Position numbers and translations under genes: made by a program. The notes beneath the pieces were generated by a model. The model was not told the origin of the DNA. It was given only the letters and a program-made list of their open reading frames with translations, and did not search any database. 60,000 bases of DNA from Symbiodinium natans (Eukaryota; Sar; Dinophyceae; Suessiales; Symbiodiniaceae), in NCBI GenBank assembly GCA_905221605.1, contig CAJNDS010002332.1, forward strand, positions 322,001-382,000, written 5' to 3'. This document shows positions 47,400 through 58,499 of this stretch, piece by piece; position 1 is the stretch's first letter; each line of letters opens with the position of its first letter.

Positions 47400-47693
47400 G
47401 TCATTGAGAAACTCAAAAATGGCCAGGCGGACAAGGCCGATGGATGGTTGCAGCAGATGAAGCAGCGAGGGCTCGCCTGCGATGCGGTGACTCTTAGCAT
47501 TCTGCCTGTATATGCTGTGTCAGCTGCTGTGCATAGGCAGTTCTTGGGTTGTGACGCTTGGAGAACGGACATGCCTAAGCTAGACACCAAGCTACGCAAC
47601 ACCAAGATTGTGAAACTTGAGAACCTTGATGTTGTGTGCTCGGAAGCGACATGTAGATGTTGCGTGATGACAAGTGCAGCCTTGCAAGTCTAA
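47400..47693 (+). CDS. PPR repeat-containing exon or fragment
   Basis: The frame opens right after TGA (47397-47399) at a TTGAG|T junction and reads KNGQADKADGWLQQMKQRG, then LACDAVTLSI. This is a complete second helix with Trp and Met, then the LxxDxVT link typical of plant/dinoflagellate PPR proteins (organelle RNA binding). The rest to TAA 47691-47693 (segments VYAVSAAVHRQFLG, TKLRNTKIVKLENL) is not clearly PPR. It could be an exon of a larger gene including the other PPR pieces, or a relic. Confidence 0.55.
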   Translation, partial: VIEKLKNGQADKADGWLQQMKQRGLACDAVTLSILPVYAVSAAVHRQFLGCDAWRTDMPKLDTKLRNTKIVKLENLDVVCSEATCRCCVMTSAALQV

Positions 47694-48696
47694 GGCAGCT
47701 TGGCAACCGCCAATGCCAAGCAGGGTCGGTTCATGGGTAGCTTGGCTGTACGTTCAGTTTTCGGTCCGTGTTCACATCTTGCAACAGCAATCGTTCAAGG
47801 GCAGTGCTGATTTCGTACTGCCGGAAAGTGATTGGAGTAGCAGGTGCCAGATCAGGCTGCTTTGATGATATAAGGTGCCCCCCAGATGGCTTGACTTCAC
47901 TTAAACGACGTTTCAGAAGCTACTTGAGTTCAGCAGGGCTGTGAGGTCCGAACCATGCCTTGCAAAAAGATGAGGCAGAGGCCACAAACATCATGACTGC
48001 TCATTGAAGTTGCAGATCACACCGGGATCCGTCAACCCCAAAAAAACCCGGCCGCCCCCGACCAGGTGCCGAGGAGTGCCTTCAGGAAATGGGCGAGCAG
48101 CGGCTCACACCGAGCCTGGTGGTTTTGAACAGCACCCTGGCAAGAGATACAGAAACACCGCAGGGGCCAAGTCAGGGCCCATACAGCCTTCGGTTGGAGG
48201 CAAGGATACTCGACTGGGCCCAGTCAGCGTTTGCACCTTTCCCCGCTTAGCGCGAAGCGGGTAGAAGTCCGAGCTCAAGCCGCTTGAGGTGTGATAAGTG
48301 CATGCTCTGAAGCGGGCGAGCTGCAGCGGGCGGAGGAATGGTTAGAGCGGGCGCCGCTCGGATGCAAGCATGGCAGGGTCCTCATGTCCCTACAGTAGTT
48401 TTACCGTGCGCGCAGATATGGGTATGTGTATGTATACATAAATGTAGGTTGTGCGATTATTGCACTAAGTTTATTGTAGTTGTAAAGCTCTTAAACATTC
48501 ATCATGCATCATCTTGGCTCACACGGCCCATGGGTCTCCAGATGCGCTTATTCACCACGCGTGACTGCTAGCCTGGGAGGTATTGGCCCCCGACCAGCTA
48601 GCTCAGCTTCGATCCAATCCCCTCCAAATAGACAAGTAAGAAAGCAACCTGCACCCAGACTGCCATAAGCCCAACCACACCCAGATCCGAACACAG

Positions 48697-48766
48697 GACA
48701 GACATGAATCTGCAGCCGGATGTGATGAGCTACAACGGAGCTTTCTGGACCAAACTGGCTTGCTAG
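48697..48766 (+). pseudogene. PPR motif fragment
   Basis: After CACAG|G one frame reads TDMNLQPDVMSYNGAFWT to TAG. LQPDVMSYNGAI-like sequence is the PPR inter-repeat link, but the next helix is lost within seven residues. Confidence 0.5.
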
Positions 48767-48853
48767 TCTTATCTGTCTGTGTAAACCTCGGCTGAAAGCT
48801 TCACTGGCGGTTCTTGAAACTTGGGCACCCCGCCCCCCAAGTGTGTTATGGGT

Positions 48854-48866
48854 GGGGGGGGGGGGG
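48854..48866. repeat. poly-G run (13)
   Basis: Uninterrupted G homopolymer in a G-rich patch. Confidence 0.9.
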
Positions 48867-49113
48867 TTCCCAGCTTCGTTTTGCCTCCAGGGTTGGGTAC
48901 GTGTCGAGTCGGGTGGCTAGGACCCGCATTCTTATGCTTTAGGTGTTTAGGGCTTCGGGCTTGGGATTCAGCACTGCCAGACTGTTGGGCCATGCCCGCA
49001 ACGAAACATTTATGAGCGGCAGCTTAAAACCAGTAAACTGGAACGCTGAATCCTAAACCTTGAAACCCAGCAGGCATGTGTTTTTTGGGCACGTTGCGGC
49101 GCGTCTTCTCGAG

Positions 49114-49215
49114 GTCATCAACGCTTGTGCGCGGTGTGGGTGTGCCTCACGCCACACGGCCGCACCCCTGCACATGAGTAAATTTTGCAAAAGGGCGGGC
49201 CGTCGCGGTTGCTGA
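49114..49215 (+). pseudogene. PPR motif fragment
   Basis: After CTCGAG|G the frame reads VINACARCGCASRHTAAPL, then HMSKFCKRAG to TGA. INACARCG is the first PPR helix and turn; the second helix is degenerate and lacks the Trp. Confidence 0.42.
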
Positions 49216-49302
49216 CACGCGGTTTTTGCAGCGACGGCTTCAGTCGCAGGCTGAGCATTTATCGCAGACAAAGCCGCAGAGTGTCAAAATATAAGTCTTA
49301 CA

Positions 49303-49614
49303 TTACAGCCTTCTGAGAGGCCAGGAACTAGGGCTGCTGCGGATGATGTTGACCACGATCTGTTGGCCCATAAAGCCTATTTGACTTGCACCAATGGAAA
49401 GCTCACTGCTGCTCAAGCCCTTGTTGTCGAACAGCTGCGAACCTGTTGTTTCAAACGCCAGATTCTTGGTATACGGGTTTAAGGCCTGTGTGGGCCTGAC
49501 AATGGGGCCGGTAGTGAAAAAGTTTTTGATCAAGGGCACGTAGGGACCCCTGGGAACCAATCGGAGCTTCAGAGCCTGTTCGGAACCATCGCTTTGCGGA
49601 CAACGCAACATCAT
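49303..49614 (-). CDS. hypothetical protein, 103 codons
   Basis: A minus-strand frame starting ATGATG with balanced, globular-looking composition throughout (LKLRLVPRGPYVPLIKNFF, LFDNKGLSSSELSIG, GQQIVVNIIRSSP). It contains no repeats and no unusual bias, which sets it apart from most frames in the window. I do not recognise a family. It could be one exon of a longer gene. The plus strand here is not similarly open. Confidence 0.38.
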   Translation of the reverse strand: MMLRCPQSDGSEQALKLRLVPRGPYVPLIKNFFTTGPIVRPTQALNPYTKNLAFETTGSQLFDNKGLSSSELSIGASQIGFMGQQIVVNIIRSSPSSWPLRRL

Positions 49615-49837
49615 GTAAGGCAGCCACGCGTGGCGAACAGCCGTCGCTCGTACGCTGACTCACTTCTGCTTGGACGTTTGCGTGCCGTTAAAGCAGACTT
49701 ACCAAGCATCCTCACCCGGATCGTTTGCCGTTGTTTTCCACTCAGGAGCGGAGTCCTGGCTACAGGAAATGGATGGTCGGAGCATTCAGGCGGGACAAAG
49801 CAAAACAGACCAACATGGACTTCAGTTGGAGTCTATT

Positions 49838-49864
49838 GGGTTGCCAGGGTTGCCAGGGTTGCCA
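49838..49864. repeat. three copies of GGGTTGCCA
   Basis: GGGTTGCCA in tandem three times; translates as Gly-Leu-Pro repeats. Confidence 0.85.
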
Positions 49865-50505
49865 ATCAGAGTTCGGTGCGGCACCCTTATGAAGGTTCCC
49901 TGTAAGAACGGTCGGAGTTGAAAGAAAGACCAACTGCAACACCAGGTGCCGCACAGCTTTGGTGGCACATATTCCTGGAAATGCGGAAAAGGGATCCTCA
50001 GAAGGAGATTTCTGGCCCTTAGTGTTCGGAAAGACCATATTGTCATGGGACTCTACCTCGGACCTTTGAGGTTTGTACCTTGGGGTTTGGGGACCCTAGC
50101 AAGGGGACCTCTGAGGGGGACTGTACATCCTTAAAGGTCCAAGTTGGACTCCCTTGATATGATGTCCCTGATTTCCCGTTGTCGGTATTGCCTCACAGAC
50201 CCTGAACCTTACACTCAAATCGGCTACCAGCCCCCTGGTTCAGCCCACACTTCTCTGCAATCGTACGCATGCTTCTGCCCAGGCGGACGTCGTCACCTTC
50301 AACAGCCCCCCGACACATCTCAGTTACCCTTGGACCGAGGAGTGCAGTTTTGGCCCTCCACTCGCCCATTAGAGCCCTCAAGTCCGGTAGCCTCTACATG
50401 CAACACTGAAAGTCCAGCCACCTACAAAAAAAGCTCAAACAACGCCGAGAACAACCCTACCCGGTAGTCCCAACAGAACCCTTCCTGTGGAGAGCCCGGC
50501 CTATA

Positions 50506-50574
50506 GGCCTCATCAATGCATGCGCAGAAGCCGGGCAAGCGGAGCAGGCAGATGCAGATGTGTTGAAATTGTAA
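50506..50574 (+). pseudogene. PPR motif fragment
   Basis: After CTATAG|G the frame reads GLINACAEAGQAEQADADV, then LKL and TAA 50572-50574. LINACAEAGQ..QAD is the first helix, turn and start of the second helix of a PPR repeat. The Trp and Met of the second helix are missing. Confidence 0.55.
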
Positions 50575-51441
50575 TTAATGGAACTAGAAATAGGTAATCG
50601 ATAGATCTGTGCAATAATGTTCGCAGAAATGTCAGCCAAGGGGCCCTTTGCTCTTTGCTCTTTGCTGTTGTTCGAGGTCTTTTCTTGTCTAGATGTTCGG
50701 CGTTGGGGTTGGCGTTTGCGACTTGGACCTGTGAGCTGTTGCGGGAGGTGTGCATGTGCTCTCGTCTTGATGCGGACTGAGCAAGAAAGGGACGAGTGCG
50801 GGCCCTCAAGATCCTAAACTCTGAGTTCCAGACGAACAGTTCACAGTTGGAGGGCGGTAGCCGAAGTCTGACTCCTTGAACTTCAGACTTGAACACATAT
50901 TCCATGGCAGCCCTCAGTTGCTGAAGCCCACCGAACCTCAACATCTCAAGCCGAACCAAACAAAACAGCCTCACATGCCCTGTTCTCACTATGAGAGGCT
51001 GGGCGCCTTTTCATGGCGATGCGTTCGCGCGGCTTTGAGCCCACGCTCGTATCGACCGGCAGCTTCCTGGCAAGATCACTCAAAAGTCAGTGGCAAGATC
51101 CGAGCGCTTGTTCAGACTCCAGTTTCTAGCCCAACTTTGTGCTTTCTTGTGCTTTGCTGCTGGGTCGACCTGAGTTATTTGCTTTAGGGTTCTCTCTGGT
51201 TGTTGGCTGTGGAGGCAGAAGCTCTGAGGATCTCGGATCACCTGCCAGGATGTGTCTGTTCGGTTCCTCGAGCGGTCGTAGAACCGCAAGCATTCTCTAG
51301 CCTATTCTCGCAAAGACATTTAAAATCGTGAGCTGCGGCTGAACTCAGTTTGGGCTGAACTCATGTGGTTGAGAGGGTGAGCTAAGTTGATCTAACAGCC
51401 CCAAGCTCGAAGCTGTAGCCGCTGAGCCGCCAATGTGCCAG

Positions 51442-51548
51442 GTTTGCTGAAGGCCTTCGCGAGAAACGGGGATGCTGACCTTGCGGATCAATGGCTGCAA
51501 GAGATGTCCGAGGCAGGAAAGCTTCACACATTCACACTGGGTGTATGA
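51442..51548 (+). pseudogene. PPR repeat fragment, well preserved
   Basis: After TGTGCCAG|G a phase-1 frame reads LLKAFARNGDADLADQWLQ, then EMSEAGKLHTFTLGV and TGA 51546-51548. It contains one whole PPR repeat: first helix KAFARNGD, second helix with ADxWLxEM, then the link. The best PPR match in the window. It may be a true exon of a split PPR gene with the pieces at 47400, 48697, 49114 and 50506. Confidence 0.62.
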
Positions 51549-52878
51549 TTGCGAGTTCCACAGCATTGCCGTCTCGTTGGGTGCCTCTGCACGGAGTCGC
51601 TCCTATGCTTGTGGCACCTTGTGACCTTGTGGTTTTCTTGGGTTCCCACTGGGCCGTTTACTGAACCGATGTTGCTCATATCCTGTAGACCAGCCAACAA
51701 TGTCAGTTGCCGTGGCAAAGGGGCTCTCCAAGGAACTTCGCTGCTTTTGGGCCTGAAGGGGGCGCAAAGCTACAATTTTTTATATCTGTGTGCCTGCGCT
51801 GTCAGGATGGCTTGCCGATACCGGAGGCACGTGGGGATGAAGGGCGCTCGAACACCCCAACTTGATTGGGTCAGGGGCAGTGCACAACCGGAAGTACTCC
51901 TTGCCTTGCAGGGCCTGCTCGTATTGTCCAATTGAGCCATGTCCCGTATTTGCGTCTAACAAAAACACATCCCGTATTCCGTATTCCCAGGAGCTCCAGC
52001 CTCGGATCAAGTCGGACTCACCAGCCAGGAGCCTCGCAGGAAAGATGAGGGCTGATGTAGGCTTCGCAGGCTTCAGGCCTACCGTAGGACCCTTAGAGGT
52101 GGCGAGTAGTCTTGATTCCTGGCTTGTCTCCCGAGAAGCCACAACCACTGAGGACCGGCAGCCCATTGCGGAAGGCCCTTTGTCGTCAAGCAGACATGCT
52201 TTCGGCTTTCAGGGCCTTCTCTGATCAGCAAGCTCCAGAAAGCTGTCTAGGCTGCAGGTTTCTTGGTTGAATCGCTCCTGCACTGAAGGCCCTCTACCGC
52301 TTCCGTGGTCACGGGGAGGCTCGGCTGGTGGAGCAGCTGCAGCGATCGCTGGAGGCACAGTGGCTCTACGGCCCCCTGAATCGAAAAGGATATTCAGCAA
52401 CGGAAGGCGAAATAACCTGAGCGTACTTCCGGCCCTATGTTGCATAGCGATTTTGTGGCCTATCCTCAGAATTCCTCAGACAATCAGTCGAGGTCTATAC
52501 AATGATGACATATGTAGATGTGTAGGGAGAGCCGATCACAACAGCTTCAGATCAGCCTGGCCTGCATTCTGCATTTGCCGTATCCTCAACCATCTTTTCA
52601 TGCTGTCTGCCGGCTTTAGGGCAAGGTTCTGGATGCACGAGCTGAGGGCTGCAACATGGGTAGTCTTGCACCTGCCCGGGCAACAGCTTGTCACCCCTTC
52701 CGCAACATCGTCTACACGCAGGCAAAAGCCCACAACAAAACAGACTGACATCTGAGGTTATCCGAGGCTGCGGGGCGCAACGTTTGGTCGGTGTCGTGCA
52801 CTCGCTCCTACCGACCCATCACCCTTCTTTTGTTCTCTCCCTTTGCATCTCAATTAGCAATACTGGCTGCATGTACTG
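51549..52878. other. unassigned sequence with one coding-like stretch
   Basis: The plus frame at about 52277-52411 reads LYRFRGHGEARLVEQLQRS and then LEAQWLYGPLNRKGY before TGA. It is protein-like but unassigned. Otherwise nothing is recognised. Confidence 0.3.
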
Positions 52879-53220
52879 TCTGTCTCTTTTCTTCTCTTCT
52901 CTTCTCTCTCTTCTCTCTCTGCTCTCTCTTCTCTCTCTTCTCTCTCTGCTCTCTCTTCTCTCTCTTCTCTCTCTTCTCTCTTCTCTCTCTGCTCTCTCTT
53001 CTCTCTCTTCTCTCTCTGCTCTCTCTTCTCTCTTTTCTCTCTCTTCTCTCTCTTCTCTCTCTTCTCTGTCTTCTCTCTCTGCTCTCTCTTCTCTCTCTTC
53101 TCTGTCTTCTCTCTCTGCTCTCTCTTCTCTCTCTTCTCTCTCTTCTCTCTCTTCTCTCTCTTCTCTCTCTTCTCTCTCTTCTCTCTCTCTCTCTCTTCTC
53201 TTTCTGGTCTCTCTTTTTTG
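52879..53220. repeat. polypyrimidine tract (CTCTCTTCT)n
   Basis: About 340 bases of C/T, with G only in CTGCTC and CTGTC variants and no A on the plus strand. Many segments are mirror-symmetric, as needed for triplex (H-DNA). Ser/Leu and Glu/Arg/Lys frames across it are artefacts. Confidence 0.95.
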
Positions 53221-54377
53221 CTCAGAGGCTGCGTCTTCTTTGTCTCTCTGCGACGAGCGCTAGCTGTGACTGTTAGCCTGCCCGAGCACTCGCAGACTAC
53301 TTGAGGCCCCCAAAGCTCGAAGCAACAATTCAAACACCCAAAACTCAAAACAGTTTTGGGAACCATTTAACCGAAACGCAAATGGTCCAAGAGCCCTAAA
53401 CCCTTCTTTCTTTATGCCGCAGAGCCGGTCAGGGCTTCCCCGGACTCACCTCAGCTGACACACGGCACCTATCAGCCACTCTGCCAAGGTTCAGAACATG
53501 TCTTGGTAGGAGCCGCTTTCGATTTTATATCATATTCCCTTACGAGGTTTCCGCCTTGCCTGGCCTGACGGCATTGTTGAGGGACGCCTCAAACTGGGTC
53601 ACTGTCGCTTCTTCCATCGTGTCCTGCACTCCCCATACATCTGACACCATGTCACCCGACGGTCTTAAGCGGGCTGGTGAGGAAGTCTGGCCCTGGGAGC
53701 TACAGGGCGGTCACGCAGTCGAATCATCTCGCCTCACCTGGTACGTAGAAATTCGCAGTGCGGAGTGTCCAAATGTGAATTCTGAGCCTTCACTCGTTGC
53801 GAAAGCGTGCGGCGTCCTCCATGGGGCTGCGCTTCTGTTGATATGTACTTGAGCCGCTGATGTGTAAATCTCTCCAGGAGTGTCCACACTGGAGTGATGT
53901 GTATTCTGGCAATCCGCTCCTTGTCGTGCGGCCATATACTGCGCAGCAGCGTGTGTGGGCTCCATCTGGCAGGGCTGCGTGCCACCTAAGTGCTAGGGCC
54001 TTCGGCCGAACTATACTTTTGGCATTTGCTGGCTCGTTCGTGGTTTGGTAGGCTTGCAACGTTTGCTGCCTGAAACTTTCTCCACTAACAGACTTTTGCA
54101 GTTTGGGGGTTGAGGTGAGGTCCAGGTGCTCCATCAAATACCTTCGTGGTTTGCTCGACTTATTCCTTTTGACCCCCCAACTCCTCATGCAAGCTTCAAG
54201 AATGTCAATAGAAGAAAAACCATCGGAGGGAGGTCCCAGGGCAAGTTTCAGGGGTCAGCAGGCTGTGGCATGCAAGAGAGCAGCAGAGTGAATGGCAGCC
54301 CACGATGCAGCTTTTGTAGCTTCCCTCTGCTTATATTTGAAATACACCTCGGGTCACTCACTGCCACCCATGCCCAG
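53221..54377. other. unassigned sequence
   Basis: No family recognised; opposing open frames at 53556-53852 (plus) and 53790-54188 (minus) overlap. Confidence 0.35.
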
Positions 54378-54437
54378 GTATTTGTCCGGGATGCAGCCGA
54401 AGACAGCGGGGCTCCCAGAGAGCTTCCGTTTTACACG
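54378..54437 (+). CDS. short exon upstream of methyltransferase motif
   Basis: Bounded by GCCCAG|G and ACG|GTAAGC, an ideal donor. Twenty codons reading VFVRDAAEDSGAPRELPFYT, phase 0 at both ends. Removing 54438-54530 (93 nt) joins it in phase to the next exon. Confidence 0.42.
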
Positions 54438-54530
54438 GTAAGCAACATGGGCGTTCCTTGTACATCGGGTGTCGAGCTCGCTGGCGCCAGCACCTCAACC
54501 ACCTTCTCGCCCGGCCGCGTTACAATTGAG

Positions 54531-54628
54531 GTGCGCGGCATGCTTGACGTCGTCCCAGATGCCAAGTTGATCTTAGATCCGTTCTGTGGCTCAGGCACCT
54601 TGAGCTGCAGTCTTCCCCAGTCCCCAAA
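54531..54628 (+). CDS. SAM-dependent methyltransferase motif exon (DPFCGSGT)
   Basis: After AATTGAG|G the frame reads VRGMLDVVPDAKLILDPFC, then GSGTLSCSLP. ILDPFCGSGTL is the S-adenosylmethionine-binding motif I of the RlmL/THUMP-type RNA methylases and related DNA methylases. A GCAAGC donor at 54629 would end the exon in phase 2. Only motif I is seen; the catalytic motif IV (NPP/DPP) is not found nearby, so substrate and activity are unknown. It may be part of a split gene or a relic. Confidence 0.48.
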
Positions 54629-55757
54629 GCAAGCCGGATCCAACCATAAAACTACCATTACGACTGTTCTTGATTCCTCCTACAGTTTCTCTGCCATGGT
54701 TCCACGACTGGCCTGCTTGCTTTCGCAGTCCACCTACATAAATCTTCAACGCTAAACATCGCACAATAACAGTGTTAACACGCGTTTGGCTTCCTGTCAT
54801 CGCTGGTGAAAAGCACAAGCCGGTAGAGTTCCTCCATGGCCATTATCTCGAGTGCCCAGTGAAAATGACATCATGGCAGTCTTCGATTTGCAAATCCAGC
54901 TTGCTTCACAGGCCCCAGCTAGTCGATGCCCGAACAGTGGTAGCACCCACTTCAAGTAAAACCAAATGCTAACCTTTATCATGTAATGAACAGTCCAGTT
55001 AAAAGACAGCTGTAACCGCCCAGCAACAGCAAGGAAAGACATGGTCACGTGGACAACCAACCATGTCCAACCCATTGTCAAGGCATGGGGCAAGACATGG
55101 GTACGCTTCTCGAAGATACTGGAACCATGCATCGGCATCACCGTATCCACCCTCTAAATTATGACGACCCCCGACATAAACCCATGAGCCTTTGGAACGT
55201 CAATGCTCAAGACTCCAGACCAAGACGAGGTGCTGTCCTGATCGAAGCCCTGGCCGCCGCAGCCCGGTCGCAACTTTGCTTTAGGAGCCGGACGCAGCCG
55301 GAACCGGGAGCCCTTTGCATCTGAGGCCTCGTAGTCGTAAAGTTTAGGCTCGCGGGTGCTCATGGCCAGTCAGCTTCTGTACTACAGAAGCCTCTTGAGG
55401 TTAAAGTTTGGCCTTGCCATGTGGCAAAAATGTTCGCTGTCTTAGGGTGGCACGCAGCACAGCAAAACACTTGTCCCAGTCTTCTGTGCTGAGAATTTGA
55501 AATCTGCCAGGGGAAGGAAGCAATTGGATGTGATGCGAACCCGCTGCTTGGATGCCGGTTTTTGCTTCAGACAGAGGTTCGCATATGGCATACAGAAACA
55601 CAAAATACAAAGGCGGCGTACACCAATCAACCGAGAGCCAGTTGCATGAACGAGTTTAGGGCTTAGGGCCTCGGAGTTTCTTTCTGCCAAGATGCTTGCT
55701 ACAAATCTTGAGCGTGGGGCCATGCTACTTCAGACAGAAATATGCTGCAGCAGTTGA
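54629..55757. other. unassigned sequence
   Basis: A pyrimidine-rich stretch ending CTCCTACAG (about 54671-54685) could be an acceptor for a further methyltransferase exon, but the following codons carry no motif. Confidence 0.35.
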
Positions 55758-56096
55758 TTGGGTTCAGAAAAGAACAGCACTTGCTGCCGGTCATTGCTAT
55801 CATTCTTCGCCCACCCTGATGGTTTCCAGTCCCAGCATCGGTCGGAGAGAGAAGAAGTGTTTATAGACACACCCTGGAGCGCGCCTCCAAGCAACATCCC
55901 CAATCCGAAACGTGTGTTTTCTGCACCAGAGGGCTGTCAGCCCTGTACGGCACTTTTGCATTCAATAGCCCTGAAAAATGAAGCCATAAGACTGGGAGCC
56001 GTTGTACTCGTAGGACTTACTCTGAGGCTGGCCATCTTCGTGACCTACCATCACTGCCTCCCGGTATCGGGATGTTTGGTTGAGGCTTCGGCTTGA
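55758..56096 (+). CDS. hypothetical protein, 112 codons, one possible membrane segment
   Basis: An ATG-started frame with balanced composition. Near the C-terminus, LGAVVLVGLTLRLAIFVTY could span a membrane. Nothing else is recognised. No acceptor or donor stands out, and neighbouring frames are open on both strands, so this is weak. Confidence 0.27.
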   Translation: MGSEKNSTCCRSLLSFFAHPDGFQSQHRSEREEVFIDTPWSAPPSNIPNPKRVFSAPEGCQPCTALLHSIALKNEAIRLGAVVLVGLTLRLAIFVTYHHCLPVSGCLVEASA

Positions 56097-57001
56097 GACT
56101 GACATAACTGCATTTACTGGGCTACAGGACAGGTGCTGCTGGAAGCTTCGCAGATCCCCAACTTGACGCCGAGGTGACCTCGGCCAGCCAGATCTGCATC
56201 AGGTGGAGGCGTGGTGGTTGCTTCCACAGAACTTTGAGTCCGAAAGCCAAAAGACGTTCACCGTGGCACTCTGCCTCGCAGCCTCGCAATCCTAGCCACA
56301 TGCTCCCTCATGGCGGATCGGGCAAGTCAGGTCAGGGGGCACAGCTATCGGGCTCGGCTGGCCTGATAAGCATTCGGTTACCCAGCTTCGTCCTGTGCAT
56401 CGCGGGAGATCCCGAGTATTACATGTATGTATGGCCCTCCGCGCGCGGCTTTTTTCTGGCAGGTCTTGGCACGTGAAGTTGCTGATGGGCCTTGTGGGCC
56501 GTGCGCCTGCTGGCAAAAGTCTGGGTTTCGCGCTGTTGAAACCTCGGGCGCAGGGGCTTGGGGGCCTTGAGAATGGGGTCAACATATGCAGACACTCGGA
56601 AATGCTCGAGCTGTTTGGAGGCGTACGCCATGTACACTTCTCAGGGGCATCTACGATTTGAGGGCTGTGAAGTTTCCGCTAGTTGGGCTTGGTGGCTTGG
56701 TGGAGCCGAGCCGGAATCCTCCAGCGATCTGGGAACTCAAAGCCCTACTTGAAGGATTGGCAGCAGCTGCAGCAGCGAATTGAGCTCCTACCGCCCTCTG
56801 CAGACACGTGGCTTAATATGGTCTGGGCTCAGGGCTGAAGAGTCTTCTATGAGGCTTATCGACTGGAACGCGCCATTTCAATGCTTGGTGATCCACGCGT
56901 CCTAAGAGCGCAGCCCAGATGTGCACACTTAAAAACCCACCAGCTCTAGATCAGAATCTCTGCACGGGAGCTAGCAGGCCCTGCTGGCAAATAAGGTCTA
57001 A
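56097..57001. other. unassigned sequence
   Basis: Several plus frames have weak coding character (for example 56203-56298) but no motif. Confidence 0.3.
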
Positions 57002-57253
57002 ATTCTAGATCCCTCTCTTTCGATATGGCTCAGCTGTGGAGAAGGGTCGACGGCAAATGGAGAGTGGCAAAGAGATGCAGAGTTGGATGAAGATGGAGAA
57101 TGGAGAGGCGAGTCGGATGATGCTAGAAATGGTGATAACCAGGAGACGGGCAAAGCCGAAGAAGCTGGCCACGTGAAGAAGTTCTTTAGCACATCTTTGT
57201 GCTGGTTCCGTTATTTGGGTGGCCGGGCGCCTCCACTCTTCGGATCTCTTTAA
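57002..57253 (+). other. acidic coding-like stretch without start codon
   Basis: One plus frame is open for 83 codons and reads Glu/Asp/Gly-rich (ELDEDGEWRGESDDARNGD), then VKKFFSTSLCWFRYLGG. The purine-rich first part may be composition-driven; the hydrophobic end is less easily explained. No family recognised. Confidence 0.25.
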
Positions 57254-58499
57254 GTCGCGAAGGGAGCTTCGAGATGACTCGACATTCCTGTTGGAAGGGC
57301 CAAGGCCTCAGTAGAACGCCATGGAACTGCCTACGGGCTCTGAGCACTGAGTTTGGCAGGCTTCGACGGGTCAAGCAAGGAAGGCTCCACGAAACTCGGG
57401 ATAAGCAAAGGGCTGTCCGTGGAGCCTTCGAAGGATTCCACACGTCCCATGGCAACCATGGCAACATGCGCAAGTCTCGTACAGGAGTCTGCATGATTTC
57501 CAGGAGTATCCCTTGATAATCTGTTTATGACGACCCATTTCCTTCTGCATGAGCCTTAAAGAATCTGACATTGGCTCATGGCCACGGTTTTTGATTTCCA
57601 ACAATGCCCAAACCGGTCTCAAAGCTCAGCCAAATCCCCGCCTTCAGCATTGCAACAAATATTGCCCCTCTGCCTGTACGTGCTGTGTACGCATCCTAAT
57701 CCTGAACACCCCGACCCATGGACTCCTCCATCGAGGAGAGGGATGCGCTCTTCTTTGCCTACGCAGTAGGCTCCGGGGCGGGACTTACCCCACTGACCTT
57801 TCTAAGGCGTTTGACTGCAAAGGGCGTGAGGATGTGTGCAGATGAGGCTTCTGCGGGGGTTAGTGGTTGCTGCAGTGGCAGCATATTGCAGGGTTTTGCC
57901 TCTGCAGTGTTCGCAGTTCAAGAACACCTTTTGCCAGATTTGTTTGACTTTCTCTGGTTGTTTTGCACTCCGTGCCCAAATTCATGGGCCATGAGCCATG
58001 TGGAGCCTACTCTGTTCCTTGCACATTGGCTGAGCGTCACGCGCCGAAGGCTTCAACATCTCCTCAGCCAAGGAATCAGAGGCCCGGCGGTTTGCGTCCT
58101 TTGCACATGCGCGAAATGACAAAAATCGGAAGATGACCGCGGTTTTAGAAATCAGGAACGGTGCTGTAGCTGTAGCCGCTAGCCCTGAGGCATTTGTGAA
58201 TCTAAGATGCTTCGGCCAAGTTTAGGCTCTGTAAAGGTCAGAGCTGAGAGAAGCTCCCTTCTTCGGCCTCCGGAGCTCGCCTTGTAACGACAGACAACGG
58301 CAATGCGAGAGAGGTAGAGCTGACCTTGGGAGTTCCCTTCAAAAGATGAGTCTCAATCCCAGATCCCTCTCAGCCCATCTCAGCTGCTCCTGACTTGGGC
58401 AGGCATCCGGTGAACGTGTACGAGCCTACTTCATGTCCACAGCTCGACGCTACTGCGCAAGGGTGGAGTCTTTGCGAGCGTGGCTGGACCAAACATTTT
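57254..58499. other. unassigned sequence
   Basis: The plus frame at 57718-58119 has plausible composition at its start (SSIEERDALFFAYAVG) but no domain. Nothing called. Confidence 0.35.

Noticed and set aside
52688-53366. Ser/Leu-rich and Glu/Lys/Arg-rich frames of 160-190 codons
   Set aside because: Products of the CTCTCTTCT tract.
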